DNA of 64,000 nucleotides from Pleomorphomonas sp. NRK KF1 (GTDB lineage Bacteria > Pseudomonadota > Alphaproteobacteria > Rhizobiales > Pleomorphomonadaceae), in assembly GCF_023721755.1 (NCBI RefSeq), contig NZ_JAMDLH010000007.1, positions 268,655 through 332,654 on the forward strand, written 5' to 3'. The notes beneath the pieces were generated by a model. That model made no database searches. It was not told where the DNA came from and was given only the letters and a program-made list of their open reading frames with translations. The translations under genes were made by a program, and so were the position numbers. Position 1 is the stretch's first letter, and every line of letters begins with the position of its first letter. Below, in pieces: positions 7,427 to 16,627 of this stretch.

Positions 7427-7837
7427 TCACGAGTGCGAGCGATCCCAGCTTTTAACCCGATTGAACAGGGCGCGCCAGAGGTCGGCCGAAACCGCGAGCC
7501 AGCCGGCGACAACGGCCATGACGACGATCATGGCAAGGCTGTTCGACCGGTTGGGGGCCGGCGTCGGCGTGATGGAATAGCTCATGTCGCGCGGCAACGC
7601 CTTGACGAAGGGAACGGGATCGCCGGCCGGGCGGATGGCGCCGGTCTCCGTATCCAGCGTCGCGATGGCCGGTACGGTCTCGGCCGCCCGTACCGGGCTG
7701 AGGCTGGCGAACAGCAGCGTGACCGCCAAAATCAGCGAGGCGGCGACGGCGACGACGATGGACGCGCCCGCGCCGACGGACAGCTCGTGGGGGCCGATGT
7801 TTGCATTGAAGGGGGTGTCGTCGATCCTGTCCATCAT
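7427..7837 (-). CDS. Hypothetical double-TM membrane protein
   Basis: The 136-aa protein has a hydrophobic segment at about 24-46 (SIVVAVAASLILAVTLLFAS) and another near 101-118 (LAMIVVMAVVAGWLAVSADLW). The loop between them is probably periplasmic, and the tail is basic (RALFNRVKSWDRSHS). I do not recognise the family. It precedes the DUF1499 gene by 12 nt, which suggests both act at the same membrane site. The start could be either of two adjacent ATGs (7837 or 7834). Confidence 0.65.
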   Translation of the reverse strand: MMDRIDDTPFNANIGPHELSVGAGASIVVAVAASLILAVTLLFASLSPVRAAETVPAIATLDTETGAIRPAGDPVPFVKALPRDMSYSITPTPAPNRSNSLAMIVVMAVVAGWLAVSADLWRALFNRVKSWDRSHS

Positions 7838-8241
7838 CTTTCTCGTCCTTGCCGCTTTATCGCTTCGTCACCGAACCGGGCCTTCGGTCGGTGTCTTCCG
7901 ATGGGCAATTGATGCCTTGCGAATGGGTCGCGCCGAAGCCGGGATTGAGGTGGGTGACGGGAGATGTCGTGGCGATTTCGTGGCGGGGTTAACACTTGGG
8001 CGGTGGAGCGCCGGTGGAGAAGATTGAGCGTTTTGGAATTCCGATTTCTTTCAATGACTTGCATGGTAAAGACCGCGTCGTCTGGTTAACGATCCGTAAA
8101 TCCGAAGGGTCGCTTTTTCGGCATCTTTTCGGGGCCGAGGGGCGCTGCCGTCCGCTTGCCCGATCGCCCGGGGCGCAAGAGCGACCATTGCATTCTGCGA
8201 CGATATGGTTGTACGATACAACTATATCGTCGGAGCTTGCC
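7838..8241. other. Intergenic region upstream of the MarR-GNAT gene
   Basis: This 400-nt divergent region has no coding sequence I can support. In-frame plus-strand codons from 7996 lack a methionine start with a ribosome site and any family similarity. A TA-rich patch follows near 8080-8120. The striking element is the palindrome at 8201-8229, listed separately. Confidence 0.5.
8201..8229. promoter_or_regulatory. Palindromic MarR operator
   Basis: Two 13-bp arms, CGATATGGTTGTA and its inverted copy TACAACTATATCG, are separated by 3 nt with a single mismatch. It ends 12 nt before the start codon of the MarR-GNAT gene and overlaps the ribosome-site side of the promoter. That is where an autorepressing MarR dimer would bind. 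The core GTTGTAC..GTACAAC geometry is typical of MarR boxes. Confidence 0.8.
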
Positions 8242-9180
8242 ATGCATATCGACCTTGCCGTCATCGAGGACATTCGCGCCCTGTCGCGTGCCCTGGTTCG
8301 CGACTGGGGGTTCATGGGCGGCGCCTTCGCCGGCACCGATCTGTCGCCGTCGGCCGTCCATGCGCTGATCGAGATCGAGAAGGGCGGTCTCACGGCGCGC
8401 GACCTCGGCGGTCGCCTGCGCCTCGAAAAATCCAGCGTCAGCCGCATGCTGCGCAAGCTGGTCGCCTCGGGTGACGTGAGCGAGACGCCCGACGCCACCG
8501 ACGGCCGCATCAAGCTGCTGTCGCTCACCAGCGAAGGGCGCGCGCGCGTGGCGGCCATCCACGCCTTTGCCCGCCGGCAGGTCGCGGGCGCCCTGGAGCG
8601 TCTCGGGGCGGGCGAGGATCGAATCGTGCTCGACGGGCTGCGGCTCTACAGCAAGGCCCTGGAAAGGCGAGCGGATGGCGATGGCGTTTCGGCGATCGAG
8701 ATCGTCGCCGGCTATCATCCGGGTCTCGTCGCCCGCGTCACCGACATGCACATGCGCTACTACGCCCGGGAACACGGTCTGGGCCGGCGCTTCGAAGCTT
8801 TGGTGGCCGGCGGGCTCGCCGACTTCTGCCTGCGTCCGGACAATCCGCGCAACGGGATCTGGACGGCACGGCGGGACGGGATGATCGTCGGCTCGGTGGC
8901 GGTCGACGGCGAGGACATGGGTGAGGACGTCGCCCACCTGCGCTGGTTCATCGTCGCCGACGGTCTGCGCGGTGGCGGGGCGGGAAAGCGGCTGCTGGAC
9001 GCGGCGCTGGCCTTTGTCGACGGGCACGGCTTTGCCGAGACGCACCTTGCGACCTTCGCCGGCCTCGACGCCGCCCGCCATTTCTACGAGTCGCGCGGTT
9101 TCGTGCTCGTCGAGGAGAAGGTCGGCGCGCAATGGGGGCGGGAACTGGTGGAGCAGCGCTTTGTTCGACGCTCAAAATGA
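8242..9180 (+). CDS. MarR-GNAT fusion: winged-helix regulator with acetyltransferase domain
   Basis: The 312-aa protein has two domains. Residues 1-145 form a MarR winged helix (LTARDLGGRLRLEKSSVSRMLRKL, wing ATDGRIKLLSLTSEG). Residues 150-312 form a GNAT acetyltransferase with the acetyl-CoA loop LRGGGAGKRLL and the C-terminal HFYESRGFVLVEE. Such fusions are known, and in a few cases the acetyltransferase acts on small molecules while the MarR part senses them; the substrate here is unknown. The ATG at 8242 has GGAG 6 nt upstream. Autoregulation through the palindrome at 8201-8229 is strongly suggested. Confidence 0.9.
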   Translation: MHIDLAVIEDIRALSRALVRDWGFMGGAFAGTDLSPSAVHALIEIEKGGLTARDLGGRLRLEKSSVSRMLRKLVASGDVSETPDATDGRIKLLSLTSEGRARVAAIHAFARRQVAGALERLGAGEDRIVLDGLRLYSKALERRADGDGVSAIEIVAGYHPGLVARVTDMHMRYYAREHGLGRRFEALVAGGLADFCLRPDNPRNGIWTARRDGMIVGSVAVDGEDMGEDVAHLRWFIVADGLRGGGAGKRLLDAALAFVDGHGFAETHLATFAGLDAARHFYESRGFVLVEEKVGAQWGRELVEQRFVRRSK

Positions 9181-9255
9181 AAAGGGACCGGAGCCGACGT
9201 CCGATCCCCGTACTGCCTCCGCGTCGTGCGAAGGTCCTTGGTTGCGACGCCCCGA

Positions 9256-10431
9256 TCAGCGCCGCCGGGTGGCGGCGATGGCCGGAAGAGCGCCGCCGAT
9301 CGCACCGATCGCCAGACCGAGAAGGGCGGCCATCGTCATCACGTCGCCGGTGACGGCGAGCTGGAACATCATGCGGGTGTTGTTGACGCCGACGGTGCTC
9401 GCCTGCCAGCCGTTGAAAAGGGCCCAGGACGCGGCGACGCCGATGGCGGCTCCGGCCAGCGACAGCAGCACCGCCTCGATCCAGGTCGAGGCGAAGGCTG
9501 CCATGCGGCCGAACCCCAGCGTCCGGACGACGGCGATCTCGCTGGCACGGTCGGCGACCGAACTCATCATCGTGTTGAGAGCCCCGGCGCCGGCGCCCAC
9601 CGCCATCAGCAGCGCCAGAGGCCAGCCGAACAGGCGGATGAGGTCGGAGGTGCGGCCCGACTGGCCGGCGTAGAGATCGGTTTCCGACGTGATGACGAGC
9701 GGGGTCTCCGTGACGTCCGACAGGGCGTCTCTCAACGTCGCGATGGAAGCGGGGCTTTCGAGGCGCAGACGCAGCGTCTGCACCTCGCCCTGCCGGTCGA
9801 AGCCGGCGCGGACGGCATCGAGGTCGGCCCACAGCTCGGATTCGAAGGCGCTGCCGCCAGCGGAGAAATGTCCGCTCACCGTCCAGTCCACCGCGCCGAG
9901 ACGCACTGTGTCGCCGACGCCGAAGCCGGGAACGTCGTGCGCCAGACGGTCGCCAACGAGGATTTCCCGACTGCCCCTTGCAAACGGCCGGCCGGCCGAG
10001 AGCGTGACCCCGTCGCGCAGCGAAAGGCCGGAGAGGTCCATCCCGCGCAGCGCCATGGTTTGCCCGAGGTTGTCTCCGGGGTGGCGGACATCGACCGGGA
10101 CGACGATTTCCCGCGATGCGACCAGTTCGCCCGCCGCGTTGCGAACCAAGCCGAGATCGCTTCGCTTGGCCGCGATGGAGCGGACGACATCCGGCGGGAT
10201 ATCCGAGCCGGTTTCCTGGTTGGTGCCGCCGCCGAGGATGACGGCTACGGCGGAGGAGCCGGTTCCCTTCAGCGCCTGCTCGAAGCCCTTGGCCATGGAC
10301 AGGAAGCCGGCGAGCACCATGACGACCAGCGCGATGGACAGGCTCATCGACAGGGAGATGGCACGGCGCCGGGGCAGGCTGAGCAGGTTGGCGCGGGTCA
10401 TGACGAGGGTTTGTCTGATGAGGGAGGCCAT
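9256..10431 (-). CDS. ABC transporter permease, MacB/FtsX type (second permease)
   Basis: The 391-aa inner-membrane protein has the MacB/LolC-E layout. There is one N-terminal TM helix (ISLSMSLSIALVVMVLAGFLS), a large periplasmic domain of about 220 residues, and three C-terminal TM helices (FGWPLALLMAVGAGAGALNT, MAAFASTWIEAVLLSLAGAA, VMTMAALLGLAIGAIGG). ASEIAVVRTLGFGRM is the coupling loop of the FtsX domain. It is the last gene of a four-gene operon with 4 nt to the preceding permease and would pair with it as a heterodimer. There is a 75-nt gap to the convergent MarR-GNAT gene. Confidence 0.88.
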   Translation of the reverse strand: MASLIRQTLVMTRANLLSLPRRRAISLSMSLSIALVVMVLAGFLSMAKGFEQALKGTGSSAVAVILGGGTNQETGSDIPPDVVRSIAAKRSDLGLVRNAAGELVASREIVVPVDVRHPGDNLGQTMALRGMDLSGLSLRDGVTLSAGRPFARGSREILVGDRLAHDVPGFGVGDTVRLGAVDWTVSGHFSAGGSAFESELWADLDAVRAGFDRQGEVQTLRLRLESPASIATLRDALSDVTETPLVITSETDLYAGQSGRTSDLIRLFGWPLALLMAVGAGAGALNTMMSSVADRASEIAVVRTLGFGRMAAFASTWIEAVLLSLAGAAIGVAASWALFNGWQASTVGVNNTRMMFQLAVTGDVMTMAALLGLAIGAIGGALPAIAATRRR

Positions 10432-10435
10432 GGGT

Positions 10436-11578
10436 TCACCTCGTTCGGAAGGCTGCGGTGACGGGGGTGCGCATCGCGTTGGCTGCCGGCAATGCGCCTG
10501 TGGCGAGACCGAGGCCCAGGATCAGCGCCAGCGCCTTGGCAAGCACGAGGAGGGAGAGCACCAGGCCGAGCGTCGGACCGGCGATCCCCGAGCCGAGCCT
10601 TGCCAACGCCAGGCCGAGGATGCCGCCGACAAGGAAGATCAGCAGCGTTTCGCCGAGAACGAGCGAAAGGATGCGCCGGCGCGAGACACCGAGCGTCTTC
10701 AACAGGCCGATCTCGAAGGTCCGCTCGCGGATGGCGAAGACCATGGTGTTGACGACGATCAGCAGCAGCGTCGTGAAACTGGCGCCGACCACCAGATCGA
10801 TGATCAGGCCGACGTCGGCATATTGGCGGAGAAAGGCCTCGAGAAACTGCTTTTCCGACTGGGTGCGCGTCGGCGAGGCGGAGTTGGCGAACGCGGCGTC
10901 GATGCGGGCGACCAGCTCGCTGGTCGAGACGCCGTCACGCGGACGCAGGATGAAGGCGTCCACCGTGTCCTTGTCCCGCGCCCGCGCCGTGTTGATGTAG
11001 TCGTAGCGGCCGATCATGAAGTAGGTGTCGGTGCTGGCGTTTCCACCTTCGAAGATGCCGGCGATCTCGAAACGCCAGTCGCGGCCGCCGTCCTGTCGGG
11101 CCATCCGGAAGGCGGTGATGGCGACGTGTTGGCCGACGGTCCAGCCTTGCGCGTCGGCCAGCGCCCGGCCGACCAGCACCCGATCGCGCGCCGCGCCGAG
11201 CGACCCCACCAGCTCTGCCGTCAGGCCGAGCTCGCGACCGTTGATGGCGAGAAGCGCTGCCGGATCGGTCGCGGTCAGGCTGACCACGTTCTTCTCGACG
11301 CCGACGAAGCCGCGCAGGCGCGTGGTGTAGGTGACCGTCGCGACGCCGGGGGTGCTGGCGATGCGGGCCATCATGGCCTGCGGCATAGGGGTAGACCGAC
11401 CGGCGGCGCTCATCACGCCGAGGATGTCGTCGCTGCCGCCGGCCGCACCCTGCGAGCCGGCGAGAAAGCTCGCCGTCAGTCCGTAGATCAGGAAAGCCAC
11501 GGTGACGCAGACCACCAGCAGCAGGGTTCGAAGCGGCTTGCGCCAGGCGTTTCTCCAGGCGAGTCGAAAGAAGGTCAT
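10436..11578 (-). CDS. ABC transporter permease, MacB/FtsX type (first permease)
   Basis: The 380-aa protein has the same four-helix FtsX architecture as its neighbour: N-terminal TM LRTLLLVVCVTVAFLIYGL, a periplasmic MacB_PCD-like domain and three C-terminal helices. The coupling helix is ERTFEIGLLKTLGVSRRRI, typical of permeases that contact a LolD/MacB ATPase. Its stop is 4 nt before the start of the second permease, and its ATG overlaps the stop of the ATPase gene by one base. The system probably exports a hydrophobic or peptide substrate from the periplasmic side with the adaptor. Confidence 0.88.
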   Translation of the reverse strand: MTFFRLAWRNAWRKPLRTLLLVVCVTVAFLIYGLTASFLAGSQGAAGGSDDILGVMSAAGRSTPMPQAMMARIASTPGVATVTYTTRLRGFVGVEKNVVSLTATDPAALLAINGRELGLTAELVGSLGAARDRVLVGRALADAQGWTVGQHVAITAFRMARQDGGRDWRFEIAGIFEGGNASTDTYFMIGRYDYINTARARDKDTVDAFILRPRDGVSTSELVARIDAAFANSASPTRTQSEKQFLEAFLRQYADVGLIIDLVVGASFTTLLLIVVNTMVFAIRERTFEIGLLKTLGVSRRRILSLVLGETLLIFLVGGILGLALARLGSGIAGPTLGLVLSLLVLAKALALILGLGLATGALPAANAMRTPVTAAFRTR

Positions 11579-12285
11579 CAGGCGGCGCTCCGTTCCTCGA
11601 CGAACTCACCCTTGTCGAGATGCAGGGTTCGGCTGGCGTGGCGGGCGGCTTGGGGATCGTGCGTCACCATGACGATCGTCTTGCCCATCTCCTTGTTGAG
11701 GAAGCCGAGCATGGCCAGGATCTCGTCGGCCGACTTGCGGTCGAGGTCGCCGGTGGGCTCGTCGCAGAGAAGAAGGCCGGGGTCGGAGACGATGGCGCGG
11801 GCGATGCCGACCCGCTGCTGCTGGCCGCCGGACATCAGGGTCGGGTATTGCTTTTCGCGCCCCGCCAGCCCGACGAGGTCGAGCACCTTCTCCGTCCGAA
11901 TTCGCCGTTCCCTGGCGGAAAGGGGCTTGAGAAGCAGAGGCAACTCGACGTTCTCCGCCGCCGTCAGCATCGGCAGCAGGTTATAGAACTGGAAGACGAT
12001 CCCCATGTTGTGGGCGCGCCACGCCGACCGGGCGGATTCGCCCATCTGGTCCAGCCGCTTGCCGCCGATGCGCAACTGTCCGCCGTCCGGGCCGTCTATG
12101 CCGGCGAGCATGTTGAGCAGCGTGGACTTGCCGGATCCGGACGGGCCCATGATGGCGACGAACTCGCCGCCGGCTATGGCAAGGTCGAGGCTTGAGAAGA
12201 TCGACACCATCTCGGCGCCGATCCGATATCCCTTCCGGATGCCCTTCAGGTCGATGTAGGGGGGCTGGTCGTTCGTGTCGGTCAT
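11578..12285 (-). CDS. ABC transporter ATPase, LolD/MacB type
   Basis: The 235-aa ATPase carries Walker [11 protein letters not shown]-loop FQFYNLLPM, signature [14 protein letters not shown], Walker B LLLCDEPTGDLD and an H-loop TMVTHD-like segment (IVMVTHDPQAARH). Its length and the YNLLPMLTAAENVELPL stretch are those of the MacB/LolD family that energises FtsX-type permeases. Its start overlaps the adaptor stop by 4 nt, and its end abuts the first permease. Cys in place of the usual Leu or Ala in the Walker B hydrophobic run (LLLCDEP) is also seen in relatives. Confidence 0.92.
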   Translation of the reverse strand: MTDTNDQPPYIDLKGIRKGYRIGAEMVSIFSSLDLAIAGGEFVAIMGPSGSGKSTLLNMLAGIDGPDGGQLRIGGKRLDQMGESARSAWRAHNMGIVFQFYNLLPMLTAAENVELPLLLKPLSARERRIRTEKVLDLVGLAGREKQYPTLMSGGQQQRVGIARAIVSDPGLLLCDEPTGDLDRKSADEILAMLGFLNKEMGKTIVMVTHDPQAARHASRTLHLDKGEFVEERSAA

Positions 12286-13337
12286 CGGTCCTTTGCTCCT
12301 CGTTGCGGATCGGTGGTGGCGAGGCGGATGCGCGCGGCCATGCCGGGACGCATGCCCTCCGGCGGCGCCTTGGGCAGGAGGCGCAGGCCGACCGTGCCCT
12401 TCTCGGGGGAGACGGAGGGAGAGACGCGCAGGACTTCGACCGCGAAGGGGCGGTCGGAAAAGCCGTCGAGCACCGCTTCGCCCAGGAGACCGGGCCGAAG
12501 GAGAGCCATGTTGGCTTCGGCGACGTCGGCCTCGATCACCATGCTGTTCGTGTCGACGATCGTCGCAAGGCTCAGCCTTTCCAGCGTGCTGTCGGCGCGG
12601 GCGAGCACCGTGTCGCCAACGTGGGCGCCGAGCCGCGTGACGACGCCGGCGATCGGAGCCCGCACCGTCAGGGCATCGATCCGCTCGCGGGCGATGGCGA
12701 CGGAGAGCTTGGCCTTGTCCACGTCCTGCTCGGCCTGCGCCACGTCGTTGCCGGCCCGCGCCAAGGCGGTTCGGGCGTCCTCGACCTCCTGGCGGGAGAG
12801 GACGTTGGCCAGCGCTTCCTTGCGTTCCAGCGTGGCACGCGCCTGATCTGCGGTGATGCGCCTTGCCGCGAGCGCGAGCCTGGCCGATGCCTGGCCGATC
12901 CTCGCCTCATCAAGGGAGAACCGGGCGCCGGCGTCTTCGAGGACCACCAGCGGCTGGCCGGCCGCCACGCGGTCGCCGATCTCGATGGCCACCTGGGTGA
13001 TCCGCCCCTCGTATTTGGCGAAGACCGTCGTGGAGTGCGGTGCGATCAGGTAGCCGGAGCCGGTCACTTCGTGGACGGGGACAGGTGGCGGCGCGCCCGT
13101 CGTCGTTGCGTCGGCCGGCTCCGTTCGCGTCTGGCTTCCACCGGTCGTGGCGGGGCTCTCCCAATAGGCCGAAGCCTGTGGCCAGAGGGCGATGGCAAGA
13201 CCGGCGGCGACCGCGAGGATGACGCCGGACAGGAGGGCGAGCCGCGGCAGGCGGCCGGTGGATGCGGCGGGAGCATCCAGGGAGAGCGACCTCAGCGTCT
13301 CCGAGAGTTTGCGGTCGTGTTCGGTGAGCGTGTTCAT
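12282..13337 (-). CDS. Periplasmic adaptor (HlyD/RND-MFP type), first gene of export operon
   Basis: The 351-aa protein has a cytosolic N-terminal stretch, one TM helix (LALLSGVILAVAAGLAIAL) and a periplasmic membrane-fusion domain. Lipoyl half-motifs (ITQVAIEIGDRVAAGQPLVVLED and VRAPIAGVVTRLGAHVGDTV) bracket a coiled-coil hairpin rich in Ala, Arg and Glu. MacA-like proteins bridge a MacB-type transporter to an outer-membrane channel, and no channel gene is encoded nearby. It is first in the operon and follows the operator-like palindrome at 13383-13413. The N-terminal NTLTEHDRKLSETLRSL segment before the TM resembles a regulatory anti-sigma-like tail, but this is weak. Confidence 0.88.
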   Translation of the reverse strand: MNTLTEHDRKLSETLRSLSLDAPAASTGRLPRLALLSGVILAVAAGLAIALWPQASAYWESPATTGGSQTRTEPADATTTGAPPPVPVHEVTGSGYLIAPHSTTVFAKYEGRITQVAIEIGDRVAAGQPLVVLEDAGARFSLDEARIGQASARLALAARRITADQARATLERKEALANVLSRQEVEDARTALARAGNDVAQAEQDVDKAKLSVAIARERIDALTVRAPIAGVVTRLGAHVGDTVLARADSTLERLSLATIVDTNSMVIEADVAEANMALLRPGLLGEAVLDGFSDRPFAVEVLRVSPSVSPEKGTVGLRLLPKAPPEGMRPGMAARIRLATTDPQRGAKDR

Positions 13338-13382
13338 GCCGCAAGCATGACCGGCCGGGCCGCGTTTTCGACCTCGAACGCC

Positions 13383-13413
13383 TTTCAGGACGGACTGAAA
13401 CGCGTTTTAGTCC
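13383..13413. promoter_or_regulatory. Nested palindromes upstream of the export operon
   Basis: Two overlapping dyads lie here. TTTCAG/CTGAAA spans 13384-13400, and a 22-bp near-perfect palindrome spans 13392-13413 (GGACT..AGTCC with AAACGCGTTT in the centre, two mismatches). They sit 46 to 76 nt before the start of the adaptor gene and just after the end of the AraC-type gene. They are a good candidate operator for that regulator. Confidence 0.6.
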
Positions 13414-13450
13414 CTTGCGCCTATCCGCGGGTAAGCTGGTCTCGGGGGGC

Positions 13451-14470
13451 TCAGGTCGGCTTGGCCGTCTTGCTCCGCCAGGCCTGCGGCGTCGTGTCGG
13501 TGACGCGGCGGAATTCCCGGTTGAAGTTGGATTTGGTCAGGAAGCCCACGTCGAGCATGATCGCCGTCACCGGCTTGTCGGTCTCGCTCAGCAGGGCGCA
13601 GGCCTCGGCGATCCGGTAGTCGTTGACATATTGCGACACGTTCTTGCCCGTCGCCCGGTTGATCGCACTGGAAATCTGGCGAACCGGAATGCCGGCCTTG
13701 CGCGACAGTCTGTCGAGGTTGAGGTCGGGGTCGCGGTAGACGTGCCTGTCCTCCATCAGCGCCCCGACCCGCGCGATGGTCTCGTTGTCCTGTTCGGCCG
13801 GTGGCGGTGCCGGGACTGGCTCGGCGCTATCGGTGGGGGTTCGGCTTCGGCTGGCCGCAGCTCCGGCGATGGCGATGATGATCAGCGCCACCACGTTGCC
13901 GACGCTGACCAGCTGGGGCGTATGCCGCCCGCCGCTCAGCGCCAGATCGACGATGACGAGGATGTCGATCGTCGACGACAGCAGCAGGGCCGCCGCCGCG
14001 AAGATGATGGCGCGATAGGCCGGAACCGCGCCTTCGAAAGGCGCGATGCGGAGGGCGTCGGTTCCCGGGCGCATCAGAAGCAGGATGGTGGTCGCATAGC
14101 CGATGAAGATCGCGATGAGCGCCGCGTCGATGGCGTCCCGCCTGACAACCAGCAGGATCGCGACCCCCACGGCGGGCAGGGCGTGCAGGCCGATGCGTTG
14201 CCAGAGGCGGAAGCGGCTGCGACGAACCAGCTGCGCCACGCCGCAATAGGCCAGCGGCGGCACCGAGGCGGCGATGATCGGGGTGAGGTACGTGACCTCC
14301 CGCACGCCGTAGCCCCAACGCAGGCCGAGCAGCGTCGATTGCACGGCGCTCGCCAGGACGAGGATCAGAAAGGGCAGGTTGGCCGGTTCGCCATCGGTGC
14401 GCCGCACCACGGCGACCAGCAACACCACGAGCAGGATGGCGACGACGAATGGAAGCGGGATGAAGACCAT
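13451..14470 (-). CDS. Membrane-bound AraC-family regulator
   Basis: The 339-aa protein has an N-terminal half with about seven hydrophobic helices (first: PFVVAILLVVLLVAVV) and a cytosolic AraC DNA-binding domain at about 245-339. That domain contains LNLDRLSRKAGIPVRQISSAINR, VSQYVNDYRIAEA and the second helix-turn-helix VTAIMLDVGFLTKSNFNREFRRV. Membrane-anchored AraC regulators sense envelope or extracellular signals. It is encoded just upstream of, and on the same strand as, the MacB-type export operon, with the nested palindromes between them. It is therefore the likely regulator. The trigger could be the exported compound or membrane damage. Confidence 0.9.
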   Translation of the reverse strand: MVFIPLPFVVAILLVVLLVAVVRRTDGEPANLPFLILVLASAVQSTLLGLRWGYGVREVTYLTPIIAASVPPLAYCGVAQLVRRSRFRLWQRIGLHALPAVGVAILLVVRRDAIDAALIAIFIGYATTILLLMRPGTDALRIAPFEGAVPAYRAIIFAAAALLLSSTIDILVIVDLALSGGRHTPQLVSVGNVVALIIIAIAGAAASRSRTPTDSAEPVPAPPPAEQDNETIARVGALMEDRHVYRDPDLNLDRLSRKAGIPVRQISSAINRATGKNVSQYVNDYRIAEACALLSETDKPVTAIMLDVGFLTKSNFNREFRRVTDTTPQAWRSKTAKPT

Positions 14471-14578
14471 GCCTGCGTCACGGGAAAGAGAGATCTTGCG
14501 GCGAAAGGCGACCGTAGCAGAGATTGTCGCGGGGCGCGACGGCGCGCCTCAGGGCGTGTCCGGCACGGTCCGGATGCG

Positions 14579-14603
14579 AAAACGGCCCGGCAATGCCGGG
14601 CCG
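14579..14603 (-). terminator. Rho-independent terminator of aatA
   Basis: On the minus strand CGGCCCGGC pairs with GCCGGGCCG around a 3-nt loop and is followed by TTTT. It lies 32 nt past the aminotransferase stop. Confidence 0.85.
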
Positions 14604-14634
14604 CTCATTGAGGTCTCGGACCGCCGTCCGAAGC

Positions 14635-15879
<1,245 letters not shown>

Positions 15880-15983
15880 TTAAATACGACCTCTTTGATC
15901 TATTGCGGTGCGCCCGGTTGCGCAAGGTCAAACCGCACCGTGGAGGCAGTCGCCGGCCTGAAACGTCCCCTTCGGAGGTTCCG

Positions 15984-16286
15984 TTACTCAGTCTCCCGGA
16001 ACAGCATGCCTTCATAGTCCCGCGCGGCGTGAAGGACATGCAGGATCTCAACGGCATCGTCGTTGACGTGGTAGAAGATCAGATAGTCCCGATAAGGCCG
16101 GCGGCGCACACCGCTCAGTTCATAGCGGGGCACCAGCGGGAAGGCCTCGGGCGCGTTGGCGAGTGACAAACACTTTTCATGCAGTGTTCGGACGAAGGTG
16201 ACCGCCCGAAGCGGATTGTTCTCGGCGATCCAGTCGCCGATTTCTTCCAGGTCTGCTTCCGCCTCGCCGGTAATGACGACGATCAT
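15984..16286 (-). CDS. parE: ParE/RelE-family toxin
   Basis: The 100-aa protein has the ParE fold signature: TGEAEADLEEIGDWIAENNP at the N-terminus, SLANAPEAFPLVPRYELSG in the middle and YRDYLIFYHVNDDAVEILHVLHAARDY at the C-terminus. ParE toxins poison DNA gyrase, and RelE relatives cleave mRNA. The 4-nt overlap (ATGA) with the antitoxin makes them translationally coupled. No inactivating change is visible, so the pair looks intact. Confidence 0.9.
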   Translation of the reverse strand: MIVVITGEAEADLEEIGDWIAENNPLRAVTFVRTLHEKCLSLANAPEAFPLVPRYELSGVRRRPYRDYLIFYHVNDDAVEILHVLHAARDYEGMLFRETE

Positions 16287-16543
16287 TGCCCCTTGGCATC
16301 CGCCATCGACCGATACTTCGCCTCAAGGCGGTCGAACACTTCGTCCGCCGGCTTGACCCTCCCGGCCGCGGAATCGGCCTGGCCACGCCGGATCGAAGCA
16401 TCAAGGGCGGCGAGCTTTGCTTCGCGTTCCTGCACCAGACGGACGCCCTCTCGCAGCACTTCGCTCTTGGAATTGTAGCGTCCGGTTTTCACTAGTTCGG
16501 CAACGAAGCCTTCCAGACTTCCAAGATCGACACTCTGCGCCAT
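16283..16543 (-). CDS. parD: ParD-type antitoxin
   Basis: The 86-aa protein has a ribbon-helix-helix N-terminus (MAQSVDLGSLEGFVAELVKTGRYNSKSEVLREGVRLVQ) typical of ParD/CopG antitoxins. A helical C-terminal part would wrap the toxin. The start ATG at 16543 has GGAG 9 nt upstream. A longer frame reaches 16594 but without RHH sequence. ParD usually represses its own operon. The gene precedes parE with a 4-nt overlap. Confidence 0.88.
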   Translation of the reverse strand: MAQSVDLGSLEGFVAELVKTGRYNSKSEVLREGVRLVQEREAKLAALDASIRRGQADSAAGRVKPADEVFDRLEAKYRSMADAKGQ

Positions 16544-16627
16544 GGCGATGGTCTCCACGCGTCCATCATGACACGGGCCAATAACTATTATCAAGCCCGA
16601 GGTGAGGGACCGGCGAGACTCCGCCGA

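Noticed and set aside
9226..11986. Long plus-strand frames opposite the export operon
   Set aside because: They are shadows of the permease and ATPase genes, with no domain and poor codon composition.
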